A stretch of 36,822 bases of DNA. Source: Planctomycetaceae bacterium. GTDB taxonomy: Bacteria; Planctomycetota; Planctomycetia; Planctomycetales; Planctomycetaceae. Within the stretch, counting starts at the first letter, position 1. Each line of letters opens with the position of its first letter. The notes under the pieces are model-generated. The model was not told the DNA's origin, did not search any database, and worked only from the letters and a program-made list of their open reading frames with translations. Below are positions 16,506-27,093 of the stretch, in pieces. The stretch spans positions 1 through 36,822 of the forward strand of contig JAGQPX010000032.1 in assembly GCA_020426505.1 (NCBI GenBank), in the 5' to 3' direction. A program made the position numbers and the translations under genes.

Positions 16506-18431
16506 ATGTTCCTCGGGCTGGTCATTCTGCTGAATTCGTTCTTGCCAGTTGATCTGGTTGCGAGGATTCTCCCGCCAGACATAACCATCGCTGAGAACGC
16601 TGCTGCGGGAACAGTCGTCGGGCCGCTCCTACACGATGCAGATGGGGATTCAAAGTTCGAGATTGTTGCGGCGATCCCCCAAGGGGTCTTCGGCATCAAC
16701 GAGCAATCGTCCGAGTTGAACGTCGTTGATTCAGCGTTACTGGACTTTGAATCAGTGAGACGTGTTGTGCTTGTGGTCCGCGAGACTCGCGAGAAGAGCC
16801 CAGATCCCTACCGATCACTTTTCGTCGACAAGTTGCTTCGAGATGGTGCGCAGCCACATCAGATCACGCGATTCACAGAGGACACGTCCTACCGCATCTG
16901 CATCGTCGAGATTACTGATGTCGAGGACACTCTTCTGGTCGACCGAGACGAGCAAACGCCGACGGTCGGCTCGTACGCAACAGACACCGTTGTTTTTCCG
17001 ATGCTGCCCCGTCAGTCCGTCAGTTTCGACAACGACCGAATCGCTGTGACTCAAGCCTATCTGGACCGAAGGAGGTCCCGTGGTCTCGATCGCGAAGCTG
17101 TTGATCGCAGCACTGTTACCGCAGATGTTACGCCAGAAAGCCAGCCTGTCAGCAACCAAGAGCAGACCTCAAGCATGTTGCCACAAGCAGTCACGGCCAT
17201 TGATGGGGAAACGTCGGCGACTGTGACTGGTGTGTTGGCTCATGAGACGATGGTCGTCAACCGGATTGAAGAATTCAATGAGAATCTTCCGACGGACAGC
17301 TCACCGAACCTGACACCCGGTCGGGATCATCAACGTTCGGCGCTCTGGTGGCTGATTGCAGTACTCGTAATCACTCTCGTGTCTGCGTGCGGCATCCTCC
17401 TGTCGCAGACCCTGTTCCATCTTGAACAGACGCACGGCTTCATCCGCCGTTCTCTCATCTTCACCCAGCCACAAGAGGATGTGAGCGTCAAAGGTGTGAT
17501 GGTCGACACGAGCCCCGCTGTGGACGAACTGCTTGATGAGAGCGACCTCCGGATGTTGGAATCACGAGATGCCTGCACAGCGAGTCAGGATGTCACCGAA
17601 TTGATGCAACGCTGCCTGTCCGAGCTGGACGCCCCGTCCGAATCCCGTCGCTCGAGTGAATCCGCTCGCGTGATCGAATCCGGAGTGAGCCTCGCGGCAT
17701 CATCAAAAGGCGTCGGTGAGGGCATGCTGTCTGAAGCGGACGTCGACGAACTGGAAACGGTCCTGCAAGCTTCACATTCCACGACCGTCGACCAGCACTT
17801 GGGGCAAACGTCGAAGGAATCAATCAGAAAACTCTGGGCTGAAACGCCGGACAGCGAAATGCCACCGGCGGGTCAACCTGTCACATCAGTTCTAGAGCAT
17901 CACCAGTCGGCGACACACAGCCAGTCACCAGCGGCTTCGACGCGAAGCAATTCAGGTCCAACGGATTGCTCAGAACGTTCCCGTTTCGACGACGAGAGGG
18001 AAGAGATCACCACGACAAGCGATGAAGTGGAACGACTCCAGAAATTGATCCGAAGCGAGTTCGGCATCGAAACGCAAACATCGCGGAATAATCAACTCGA
18101 CGTGCGGCATCGTTCAAATGAAGTGACGACATTTCACGATGCTGGTGCCAATCCGGAGAAGAACCCACCGTTCGAGATCGACTTGACGGACTTCCGTCAT
18201 ATTGCTGATGCTGCCTGTCAGCACGCCATCCGGACAGCAAAAGTCAATTTGCGAAACCGCCGGTTGCGCGGATTGCTGATGTCAGCATCCCTGGGATGTA
18301 GTATTGTTTGCGGACTGGCGGCCATCTTCGCGGTCTCAAACGACGGTGGACGTTCTCTCCTGGTCAGCATGGCCATCATGTCGCTGCTCGGTTACATGCT
18401 GTCATGTCGGACAGCAGATGAGACTGAATGA
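16506..18431 (+). CDS. Cadherin-like three- or four-helix membrane protein
   Basis: 641 residues. A hydrophobic N-terminus (MFLGLVILLNSFLPVDLV) acts as signal or anchor. Residues about 25-95 look like one cadherin repeat: ITIAENAAAGTVVG, DADGD, FGINEQSSELNVVD, LLDFESVRRVVLVVRE. A Ser/Thr-rich stretch leads to a transmembrane helix at about 279-299 (ALWWLIAVLVITLVSACG). Then come roughly 290 acidic, disordered cytoplasmic residues, a short helical region (about 510-525) and two more helices near 590-610 and 617-633. Planctomycetes encode many such calcium-binding-domain proteins, thought to be surface adhesion or scaffold proteins. No enzymatic motif is seen. It lies opposite the LRR/TPR lipoprotein, so both may work at the same membrane. 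Function is unknown. Confidence 0.8.
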   Translation: MFLGLVILLNSFLPVDLVARILPPDITIAENAAAGTVVGPLLHDADGDSKFEIVAAIPQGVFGINEQSSELNVVDSALLDFESVRRVVLVVRETREKSPDPYRSLFVDKLLRDGAQPHQITRFTEDTSYRICIVEITDVEDTLLVDRDEQTPTVGSYATDTVVFPMLPRQSVSFDNDRIAVTQAYLDRRRSRGLDREAVDRSTVTADVTPESQPVSNQEQTSSMLPQAVTAIDGETSATVTGVLAHETMVVNRIEEFNENLPTDSSPNLTPGRDHQRSALWWLIAVLVITLVSACGILLSQTLFHLEQTHGFIRRSLIFTQPQEDVSVKGVMVDTSPAVDELLDESDLRMLESRDACTASQDVTELMQRCLSELDAPSESRRSSESARVIESGVSLAASSKGVGEGMLSEADVDELETVLQASHSTTVDQHLGQTSKESIRKLWAETPDSEMPPAGQPVTSVLEHHQSATHSQSPAASTRSNSGPTDCSERSRFDDEREEITTTSDEVERLQKLIRSEFGIETQTSRNNQLDVRHRSNEVTTFHDAGANPEKNPPFEIDLTDFRHIADAACQHAIRTAKVNLRNRRLRGLLMSASLGCSIVCGLAAIFAVSNDGGRSLLVSMAIMSLLGYMLSCRTADETE

Positions 18432-18535
18432 CAATCAGCGATCATTGATCGACCTGAAGTCACCGTTCGCCAGATTGTCTGCTGACCCAACTGGTCTGAC
18501 TTGGCAGGGAGTCCAGCCGAATTGACAGCCGATCG

Positions 18536-19738
18536 CTATTTGTCAGTCCGACTGGCGAGTTGCTTGCGTGATGTGCGCTTGCGAAGTCGGCCGGCGGCGA
18601 CTTTCAGCATGTTCCGCAGGTTGATGTGCATGATCCCGGTCTCCTGAAAAAAGGTCCAAAAGGCGCCGATGGAGGGTCGCGCGGGAGTGCAGACGTAAAG
18701 GTCTTCGAACTGGGGACGGAAGCGAGTCTTGAAGTGCTCCAGACCGGCCGCATCGAAGACGCCGTTGAGCAATCGCTTGGAGTAGGAGAAGACGTTGCGG
18801 ATCAGCCAGGCGTCGCCCTCGTTGGGTTGCTCACAGTTGCGGCCGGGGATCATGCACAAACCGACCTGCTGCACACCTTCGGTTATGAGTTGCAGCATGA
18901 GTTGATGAATGATGTACGCGACCGTGCCTCGCACGGCATCGGGACGATAGCGGTAGATCTCCGTCGCCCAGCGCCGGCCGCCGGCCATCGGATTGAGAAC
19001 GACGAAACCCTCGATGCGTCCCCTGCCCTCGTCACTGCGAGCAATGAACAGTCGTCGAAGGCCCAACTCGTGCTCACCGAGGCGACCGACGACGAACCGC
19101 ATCTCCTGCGATTGGGGCTTCCCTTCCAACGAGGCGTCAGCGACCTGCTGAACCTCGTTCAGCACGCTTGACCACTCATCGGGGGAGAGTTTGCTCGGAC
19201 GAATCTCTGTGACATGCAGCCCGTGTCGCTGACAGTAGTTGGACTGCCGACGCACCCATTCGTATGGCTTTCCGGCGAACGTGTTGTCCTGCAGATCAAC
19301 GAGTGCATCTTCGCCGATCTTCGTCGCCTTGAAGTCGTATTCGCGCAGGAGCGGCACGACGTCGGATTGAATGTCGAAGAAGACGGGACGCAATCCGTAC
19401 TCGCGTGTGAAGCCGATGAACTGTCGCAGAAGCTCTGCGCGGTGCTCAGGTGGTGCGATCAGTCCTCCGCCGCAGAGCAGATGACGGCCGCGGCGGACGA
19501 ACGAGACGACGCCCTGCCCGTCCGTCGACCAGAACAACTCGCGACTCGGTTCTGTGGCGAGATATGAGTTGTAAACCTGGCCATGTTCAAACACGAACTT
19601 CTGCAGATGCTGAAGTGTCTGCGTGACCGACTCGGTCGACAGATCGCGAATCGACGGAGGCGCAACGGAAGTGCGTCGAACCGGTTTGGTAACGCGGCTC
19701 TTCTCGAAAGAAGGACGACGCGAAGGAGTCTTCGCCAT
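18536..19738 (-). CDS. DUF2156 (MprF C-terminal-like GNAT fold) protein
   Basis: 400 residues. The sequence follows the DUF2156 / LPG_synthase_C family, the soluble acyltransferase part of MprF-type aminoacyl-phosphatidylglycerol synthases. It has two GNAT-like halves: FVRRGRHLLCGGGLIAP with RPVFFDIQSDVVPLL, then RRLFIARSDEGRGRIEGFVVLNPM and a late HFKTRFRPQFEDLYVC. There is no transmembrane flippase part, and the basic, Ser/Arg-rich N-terminus (residues 1-35) is probably disordered. Family members transfer aminoacyl groups to lipids or peptides, but the free-standing versions are uncharacterised. ATG 19738 was preferred to GTG 19759, which immediately follows a TGA; neither has a good SD. 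It is convergent with the cadherin-like gene. Confidence 0.8.
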   Translation of the reverse strand: MAKTPSRRPSFEKSRVTKPVRRTSVAPPSIRDLSTESVTQTLQHLQKFVFEHGQVYNSYLATEPSRELFWSTDGQGVVSFVRRGRHLLCGGGLIAPPEHRAELLRQFIGFTREYGLRPVFFDIQSDVVPLLREYDFKATKIGEDALVDLQDNTFAGKPYEWVRRQSNYCQRHGLHVTEIRPSKLSPDEWSSVLNEVQQVADASLEGKPQSQEMRFVVGRLGEHELGLRRLFIARSDEGRGRIEGFVVLNPMAGGRRWATEIYRYRPDAVRGTVAYIIHQLMLQLITEGVQQVGLCMIPGRNCEQPNEGDAWLIRNVFSYSKRLLNGVFDAAGLEHFKTRFRPQFEDLYVCTPARPSIGAFWTFFQETGIMHINLRNMLKVAAGRLRKRTSRKQLASRTDK

Positions 19739-20441
19739 GGTGGATACAACAGCACTCACTCAAATGGGATCGGACGGAATCGACCCCGCAGAAACGTCCG
19801 GACCAATACTGCGAATCGACTTCTGTACTATCCGTGCCGATGTGACCCTTGCGCAAACAATGAGGCTTTCAAGCCGGTTTCTCGACGTGGGAATCTTCGG
19901 CCAACCGTCCCCATTCGTACGACAGCTGTAATCGTCACTACATGCATGATCCGAAGATTCCAGTGCGAGCGCGGCTGTGCTTCGGACGCCGTCTGATAAG
20001 CCGTCTGACTGATAAGCAGTTCGAGTTTGAAGCAGGGAGCTTTGGCGGACAGATCAACCTCCAAGCCAATTCCTACCCAGGCGAAGCGCGTCCCCGAGAT
20101 ACCATTTGACGGCGTTGCGATCGACACCTATTATGGACGCAGATGTCCGCTTGTCGTCATCCCGATGAGCGACATCAGGAGACTGTCGCAGTGATTTTCA
20201 TTGTTTGCTACGACATCCCGCCACCGTTGGCTGCCTGCATGTCGGTCGCCAGCAACCTACCCTCCACAGACATGCGACGAGGCAAACATGAGGATTAGTT
20301 CTCTGTACGCTTTGTTTGCCTGGTCTCTTTTTGCTGATCGACCCATCTGTTTCGACTCCTCCACAGGATATGATGTCAGGGAGCTCAGCTGATGGGACGT
20401 GTCGTTGATCAGGCGATACAGAATGACACAGGAATAAATCG
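19739..20441. other. 703-bp gap without a supported gene
   Basis: It lies between the DUF2156 gene and the PSCyt/PSD1 gene. Frames of about 100 codons here lack ribosome sites and family resemblance. Around 19991-20025 there is a near-tandem repeat of CTGATAAGC (two copies 16 bp apart). The leader of the downstream gene carries AGGA near 20431. No RNA gene is recognised. Confidence 0.4.
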
Positions 20442-23400
20442 ATGAGACGCGAGACTTCTCCGGTCATGCGAGTGATGTTACCCGTTGTGGCGATCGTGAT
20501 CGCAGTTTCCTCCAACGTCGGGGCGGACGAGCAGCTGGAGTACAATCGCGATGTGCGTCCGATCCTCGCGGATCACTGCTTTGCCTGTCATGGTGCTGAC
20601 AGTGCGGCTCGCAAGGCGGACCTGCGGATCGATCAGCGAGAGGCAGCCATCGACTTCGGCGTGCTTGTTCCGGGCAACGCCGATGAGAGTGAGTTGATCT
20701 CACGCGTCTATGCAGACGATCCGGACCTGCTGATGCCTCCGCCGGAGACTAAAAAGGCACTCATCGCGGAGCAGAAGGACATTCTGAAACGATGGGTGGA
20801 AGCCGGAGCGGAGTATCAACCGCACTGGTCACTCATCGCTCCGCAGCGACCTGAGCTTCCATCCGTTCAGAATACCGAGTGGGTGAAAAATGCCGTTGAC
20901 GCCTTTGTGCTGGCGAAGCTTGAGGAGGCCGGGCTCGCTCCCGCTCCGGAGGAGGAGCCACGTGCCCTGTTCAGGCGACTGCATCTCGACATCACAGGCT
21001 TGCCGCCTCGTCCGGAGGATGTCGCGGCTTTTGTGAATGACTATCAGGAGCGAAAGGACGATGCGCTGTCCGACTGGATCGACCGATTGATGGACGAGCC
21101 GGCCTGGGGAGAGCACCGGGCTCGCTACTGGCTGGACGCAGCACGCTACGGCGACACGCATGGCTTGCACTTCGACAACTACCGCGAGATGTGGCCCTAC
21201 CGCGACTGGGTCATCCGGGCGTACAACAAGAACCAACCGTTTGATGAATTCGTCGTCGAACAGATCGCGGGCGACCTGCTTACCAACCCGACGGACGACC
21301 AACTTATCGCGACCGGGTTCCAACGCTGCAACATCACCACGAACGAAGGAGGCACGATCGACGAGGAGAACCTCGCAAACTACGCCGTCGACCGCGTGCA
21401 GACGTTCGGCTGGGTCTTTCTTGGAACAACGACGAATTGTTGCCAGTGCCATGACCACAAGTTCGACCCGTTCACCATGCGGGACTTCTACTCACTCGCT
21501 GCCTTCTTCCGGAATACGACTCAGCAGCCCAAAGACGGCAACGTCAAGGACGGTCGCGGGCCGGTGCTGGTCGTGCCGTCCGAGGGAGATCGTCCGCGTT
21601 GGAAGGCGCTCCCCGACGAGATCGCACAGGCCGCGACGGCACGGGATGAACGCAAGGCAGCAGCTCAAACGGTGTTCGAAGAATGGCTCGCCTCCGCCGC
21701 CACGGAGTCTCTCGATACCGATGTGCCGCGCGAAGGGCTCGTCGCCCATCTGCCGCTCAACGAAGGCACCGGGAACGCCGTGGCCAACACGTGCGATCCG
21801 TCCGAACCGGTCAAGGCAACAGGCGAAGTTACGTGGGTCCCGGATGGCAAGCTCGGCCCTGCTCCGGTCATGAAGCTAGGCGCGACGTTCGAGTTGGGTG
21901 ATCTCGGTGACTTCGAGAAGGATCAAGCCTTCAGTATCGGCGCCTGGATTCGAGCCGCTCGTGGCGACATCTTTGGTTCGATCATTGCAAGGATGGATGA
22001 ACAAAAAGACTTCCGCGGCTGGGACCTCGGGCAGCAAAATCGTTCGCTGGCCGTGCACATTGTCGACTTGTGGGACGAAAGCGCCATCAAGGTCGCGACG
22101 AAGGATCAGGTCCTCGAAGCGGGAGCGTGGCAACACGTCTTCGTCACCTACGACGGGTCTGGGAAAAGCGAAGGTATCCAGATCTTCATCAATGGGAAAG
22201 CCGTCCCGGTCAAGGTTGAGAAAAACACTCTCAAAGCAGATGCGTCGATTCGCACCGAGACCCCACTGCGAATTGGACAGCGGAGCCAGGGGCAAGTGTT
22301 CGACGACGGACAGATTCAGGATGTGCGCGTCTACGAACGGACACTTAATGCTGACGAGGTGCAGTCAATTGCCGAAATCGCCCCCTTGCGACGGATGCTC
22401 GTGACGTCCGCCGAAGAATGGACCACGGAGCAGCGGAACACCTTCTACGAGTATTACCTCTACAGACACGATCCCGAGTATCCTGCACTGGCGAAGGCGG
22501 TCGCTGATCTGGAGGCCGAACGTGACGCCATCCAGTCGCGGAGTGCCGTCACGCACATTCAACAGGAGAAAATGGACTCTCCGGCGATGGCTCATATCCT
22601 CACGCGTGGCGAGTACGATCGACCGGCGGAGGAGGTTCGGGCGAACACACCCGCCGCCCTGCATCCCATGAGCGACGGGGCACCACAAAATCGACTCGGC
22701 CTCGCCCAGTGGCTCATTGATCCGGCCAATCCCCTCACAGCCCGCGTCACGGTCAACCGCTTCTGGCAACAATTGTTCGGACGGGGCATCGTGGCGACTC
22801 CGGAGGACTTCGGTGTCGCAGGAGCACTCCCGACACATCCCGAACTGCTCGACTGGTTGACGATCGAATTCCGCGACACCGGCTGGGACGTCAAGCGGAT
22901 GTTCAAGCTCATATTGATGAGCAACACTTACCGGCAGTCCCCCGTCATCACCCCCGAGAAACTGGAGCGGGATCGCGAGAACGCCCTGCTCTCACGCGGC
23001 CCGCGCTTCCGCATGGATGCTGAAATGGTCCGTGACTATGCCCTCGCCGTCAGCGGGTTGCTGTCACCGAAGATGTACGGACGAAGCGTCAAGCCATACC
23101 AGCCGGAGGAGATCTGGAGCGTCGTCGGCCTTCCCGGCGGCGACACGCGTGAGTACGTGCAGGACACGGGCGAAGATCTCTATCGCCGCACAGTCTACAA
23201 CTTCTGGAAGCGGATGGCACCGCCTCCCAATCTGGAAGCGTTCAACGCACCGAGTCGCGAGTTCTGCACTGTCCGACGTGAACGAACCAACACGCCACTG
23301 CAGGCGATGGTGACGCTGAACGACCCACAGTTCGTCGAAGCGGCCCGGAACCTCGCCGAACACGCGCTCGAAGCCGGAGGCGACGACAATGCCCAAACGA

Positions 23401-23636
23401 TCAGCTACATCGGGCAACACGTCCTCTGCCGCGACTTGGACGAGAACGAACGAGCCATCCTGCTGGCCGATCGACAGGAGTACCTCACTTACTACCAGTC
23501 GAATCCCGACGACGCAAAGGCGCTGCTTGCCGTCGGCGAATCGCCCGCTGACGAACGACTCGACCCGCCCATGCTGGCCGCCTGGACGATGGTCTGCAAT
23601 CAGGTCCTCAATCTCGACGAAACACTCAACAAGTAA
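20442..23636 (+). CDS. Planctomycete cytochrome c / PSCyt2-LamG-PSD1 exported protein
   Basis: 1064 residues with a signal peptide (about residues 1-28, ending NVGADE). Domain order: PSCyt1 haem-binding region with CFACHG (C46, C49, H50) and LLMPPPETKK; PSCyt2/DUF1549 (about 150-360: RRLHLDITGLPPRPEDVAAF, ARYGDTHGLHFDNYREMWPYRDWV, CQCHDHKFDPF); a LamG/concanavalin-like module (about 430-640: GLVAHLPLNEGTGNAV, GIQIFINGKAVPV); and PSD1/DUF1553 (about 740-1060: RLGLAQWLIDPANPLTARVTVNRFWQQLFGRG, RFRMDAEMVRDYALAVSGLL). This is a hallmark planctomycete family, often linked to sulfated-polysaccharide or peptide breakdown, with no proven reaction. AGGA sits about eight bases before ATG 20442. It pairs with the DUF1501 gene 27 bp downstream, the normal arrangement. 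Confidence 0.95.
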   Translation: MRRETSPVMRVMLPVVAIVIAVSSNVGADEQLEYNRDVRPILADHCFACHGADSAARKADLRIDQREAAIDFGVLVPGNADESELISRVYADDPDLLMPPPETKKALIAEQKDILKRWVEAGAEYQPHWSLIAPQRPELPSVQNTEWVKNAVDAFVLAKLEEAGLAPAPEEEPRALFRRLHLDITGLPPRPEDVAAFVNDYQERKDDALSDWIDRLMDEPAWGEHRARYWLDAARYGDTHGLHFDNYREMWPYRDWVIRAYNKNQPFDEFVVEQIAGDLLTNPTDDQLIATGFQRCNITTNEGGTIDEENLANYAVDRVQTFGWVFLGTTTNCCQCHDHKFDPFTMRDFYSLAAFFRNTTQQPKDGNVKDGRGPVLVVPSEGDRPRWKALPDEIAQAATARDERKAAAQTVFEEWLASAATESLDTDVPREGLVAHLPLNEGTGNAVANTCDPSEPVKATGEVTWVPDGKLGPAPVMKLGATFELGDLGDFEKDQAFSIGAWIRAARGDIFGSIIARMDEQKDFRGWDLGQQNRSLAVHIVDLWDESAIKVATKDQVLEAGAWQHVFVTYDGSGKSEGIQIFINGKAVPVKVEKNTLKADASIRTETPLRIGQRSQGQVFDDGQIQDVRVYERTLNADEVQSIAEIAPLRRMLVTSAEEWTTEQRNTFYEYYLYRHDPEYPALAKAVADLEAERDAIQSRSAVTHIQQEKMDSPAMAHILTRGEYDRPAEEVRANTPAALHPMSDGAPQNRLGLAQWLIDPANPLTARVTVNRFWQQLFGRGIVATPEDFGVAGALPTHPELLDWLTIEFRDTGWDVKRMFKLILMSNTYRQSPVITPEKLERDRENALLSRGPRFRMDAEMVRDYALAVSGLLSPKMYGRSVKPYQPEEIWSVVGLPGGDTREYVQDTGEDLYRRTVYNFWKRMAPPPNLEAFNAPSREFCTVRRERTNTPLQAMVTLNDPQFVEAARNLAEHALEAGGDDNAQTISYIGQHVLCRDLDENERAILLADRQEYLTYYQSNPDDAKALLAVGESPADERLDPPMLAAWTMVCNQVLNLDETLNK

Positions 23637-23663
23637 CCCGCGTTGCAATTCACGGGACATCTC

Positions 23664-25112
23664 ATGGATATCTTCAACGATTCTCAGATCATGCAAACTC
23701 GTCGGCAGTTCTTCGCCAGCTGTCGCAATCTGCTGGGCGGTGCTGCACTGACATCACTGCTCGGCGGTTCGCAGGCGATGGCCTCAACGTCACAGCCGGT
23801 CGGACCGCACTTCCCTCCCAAAGCAAAGCGGGTGATTTACCTGCACATGGTGGGCGGTCCGTCGCAGATTGACCTGTTCGATTACAAGCCGGTCATGCAG
23901 GACTGGTACGACAAGGAACTTCCGGACTCCGTCCGTATGGGCCAGCGGCTGACGACCATGACCAGCGGGCAGGCACGATTCCCCGTCGCTCCCTCGCGGT
24001 TCAAGTTCTCGCAGGCTGGCGAGTGTGGCATGTGGATGAACACCGAGTTGCTCCCCAATCTGGCGAAGAAGGCGGACGACATCTGCTGGATTCGCAGCAT
24101 GCACACCGAGGCGATCAATCACGAGCCGGCCATCACCGCATTGCAGACGGGCAACCAGGTCACCGGTCGACCGTGCCTCGGATCATGGGCGTCCTACGGA
24201 CTGGGCTCCGACAACGAGAATCTGCCGGCCTTCGTTGTTCTGGTCGCCATCCCCAGCAACCGCGAGCAGGAGCAAGCCATCTCCGGCCGTCTGTGGAGTG
24301 CGGGCTATCTGCCAGGCGAGCATGCGGGCGTCTCCTTCCGCAGCAAAGGGGACCCGATCCTGTACATCAACAACCCGCCGGGAGTACCGAGCGATATTCG
24401 CAGGCGGTCGATCGAAAGTTTGAACAAGCTCAATGAGTTCAACTACGAGACGATCGGCGACCCGGAAACGTACACCCGCATGCAACAGTACGAGATGGCC
24501 TTCAAGATGCAGTCCAGCGTGCCGGAGCTCACCGACATGAGTCAGGAGCCCAAGCACATCTTTGACCTCTACGGCGAGAACGCGAAGAAGCCGGGCAGCT
24601 TCGCCAACACGGTCCTGATGACACGCCGGTTGGCCGAGCGCGGTGTGCGGTTCATTCAGGTCTATCACAACAACTGGGATCACCACTCCAACGTCGGCGG
24701 TCGCATGCCCGATCAATGCAAGGACGTCGATCAACCCTGTTACGCACTCCTCGAAGACCTCAAGCAGAGAGGCATGCTCGATGACACGCTCATCATCTGG
24801 GGAGGCGAATTCGGCCGCACCATATACACGCAGGGCAAACTCTCAAGAGAGAACTATGGACGCGATCATCACCCCCGCTGCTTCACCATTTGGATGGCAG
24901 GCGGCGGCATCAAGGGAGGCACCATCTACGGCGAGACCGACGACTTCTCCTACAACATCGTCCGCGACCCCTGCCACATCCGCGACTTCCACGCCACCAT
25001 CCTTCAACTGCTGGGCTTCGACCACGAACGTTTCAACTACAAATTCCAGGGCCTCGACCAACGTCTCACCGGCGTCCTTCCAGCGCGCCCCATCCCGGAA
25101 CTGCTCGCATGA
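23664..25112 (+). CDS. DUF1501 family exported protein (sulfatase-like fold)
   Basis: 482 residues. DUF1501 proteins share the alkaline-phosphatase/sulfatase fold and are nearly always encoded after a PSCyt/PSD1 gene, as here. A Tat signal is visible: QTRRQFFASCRNLLGG with twin arginines at residues 13-14. Family motifs are YLHMVGGPSQIDLFDYKP (about 52-69), HNNWDHHSNV, DTLIIWGGEFGRT, GRDHHPRCFTIWMAGGGIKGG and the C-terminal HATILQLLGFDHERFNYKFQG. It is predicted to be periplasmic. An in-frame TTG at 23643 lies six bases after the upstream stop; ATG 23664 keeps a conventional Tat peptide. The substrate is unknown. About 260 bp of non-coding DNA separate it from the tRNA-Arg gene. Confidence 0.94.
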   Translation: MDIFNDSQIMQTRRQFFASCRNLLGGAALTSLLGGSQAMASTSQPVGPHFPPKAKRVIYLHMVGGPSQIDLFDYKPVMQDWYDKELPDSVRMGQRLTTMTSGQARFPVAPSRFKFSQAGECGMWMNTELLPNLAKKADDICWIRSMHTEAINHEPAITALQTGNQVTGRPCLGSWASYGLGSDNENLPAFVVLVAIPSNREQEQAISGRLWSAGYLPGEHAGVSFRSKGDPILYINNPPGVPSDIRRRSIESLNKLNEFNYETIGDPETYTRMQQYEMAFKMQSSVPELTDMSQEPKHIFDLYGENAKKPGSFANTVLMTRRLAERGVRFIQVYHNNWDHHSNVGGRMPDQCKDVDQPCYALLEDLKQRGMLDDTLIIWGGEFGRTIYTQGKLSRENYGRDHHPRCFTIWMAGGGIKGGTIYGETDDFSYNIVRDPCHIRDFHATILQLLGFDHERFNYKFQGLDQRLTGVLPARPIPELLA

Positions 25113-25375
25113 CTCAACGCGACGGCCTCCCGCCGGCATGTCCGCCGAGCAGACAAGACCGTCTGTCGATCACATGCAGTTGCTCGCCAACAGGGGAAGC
25201 TCGCCGAATTGGCTCCACCGGACGCGATGACAAGAGTGTCCCGATCAGGTTTCCGCGACCGCACAGATTTGTTATTCTCTCCGATGCCCGGCCAGCAGCA
25301 ATCCGCTGACCGGCTCGATGAGACTCGACAAATGGCGATTTGCTTGTCGAACACATCACTGCTGAAACATTTCAT

Positions 25376-26700
<1,325 letters not shown>

Positions 26701-26704
26701 TGAC

Positions 26705-26911
26705 TCAAGCCTTTCGTTTCTTTTTCACATGAATCTCAAAGCCCAGATTATCCAAAAGCACCTCTGCGGCTTCGATGCTGAGGCCAGCCTTGCCAGCCAT
26801 CACCTTGCTCAGTTGACTCTGACTGATGCCCGTCTGTTTCGAGATGACGTAACGGCTTTTGCCTGAGTTCTGAATCAGTTCTCGAATCTGTTCAAGTAGT
26901 TCGCTGTCGCC
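26705..26911 (-). CDS. Cro/C1-type HTH regulator
   Basis: 68 residues from ATG 26911; ATG 26926 is the other candidate. Almost the whole protein is an XRE/Cro HTH: GKSRYVISKQTGISQSQLSKVMAGKAGLSIEAAEVLLDNLG split over five short helices, with a basic tail (VKKKRKA). Such small regulators in integrative elements usually repress their own promoter and the integrase. The upstream -10/-35 pair would place the transcript start near 26925, so ATG 26926 would be leaderless, whereas 26911 has GGTGA five or six bases upstream; I therefore chose 26911. It overlaps nothing and lies 4 bp before the integrase start. Function as a repressor or antitoxin is inferred; there is no adjacent toxin. Confidence 0.8.
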   Translation of the reverse strand, partial: GDSELLEQIRELIQNSGKSRYVISKQTGISQSQLSKVMAGKAGLSIEAAEVLLDNLGFEIHVKKKRKA

Positions 26912-26927
26912 CATTGCTTTCACCATA

Positions 26928-26950
26928 AGACAGTATCGGTAGTGCTGTCT
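26928..26950. promoter_or_regulatory. Inverted repeat AGACAG-N11-CTGTCT, possible operator
   Basis: Half-sites at 26928-26933 and 26945-26950. They span the -10 element of the promoter below and sit directly upstream of the Cro-like gene, a position expected for an autorepressor site. Confidence 0.4.
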
Positions 26951-26960
26951 CTAAATTCAA
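26932..26960 (-). promoter_or_regulatory. Sigma-70-like promoter of the regulator-integrase operon
   Basis: On the minus strand: -35 TTGAAT (26960-26955), 17-bp spacer, -10 GATACT (26937-26932). The -35 matches consensus at five of six positions and the -10 at four of six. The transcript would start near 26925. Confidence 0.45.
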
Positions 26961-27042
26961 GCAACTCTCCGAAGGATTGTCCATCAATATGGAAAACCCA
27001 GATTCTGCTACTCAATTCTCTGAGGCCTCCAATGTCTTAGAG

Positions 27043-27092
27043 TGTCAGTGAAACCTCAGTTTCCCAAGTGGTTCCGATGGGTTTCACTGACA
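27043..27092. repeat. 50-bp palindromic element, copy 1 (after the DUF3987 stop)
   Basis: Perfect 13-bp arms TGTCAGTGAAACC (27043-27055) and GGTTTCACTGACA (27080-27092) around a 24-nt spacer. It sits one base beyond the DUF3987 stop codon (27094-27096). Arms and spacer length are identical to copy 2 at 28521-28570, but the spacer sequence differs. It could serve as a transcript-end hairpin, operator or recombination site. Confidence 0.85.
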
Positions 27093-27093
27093 G

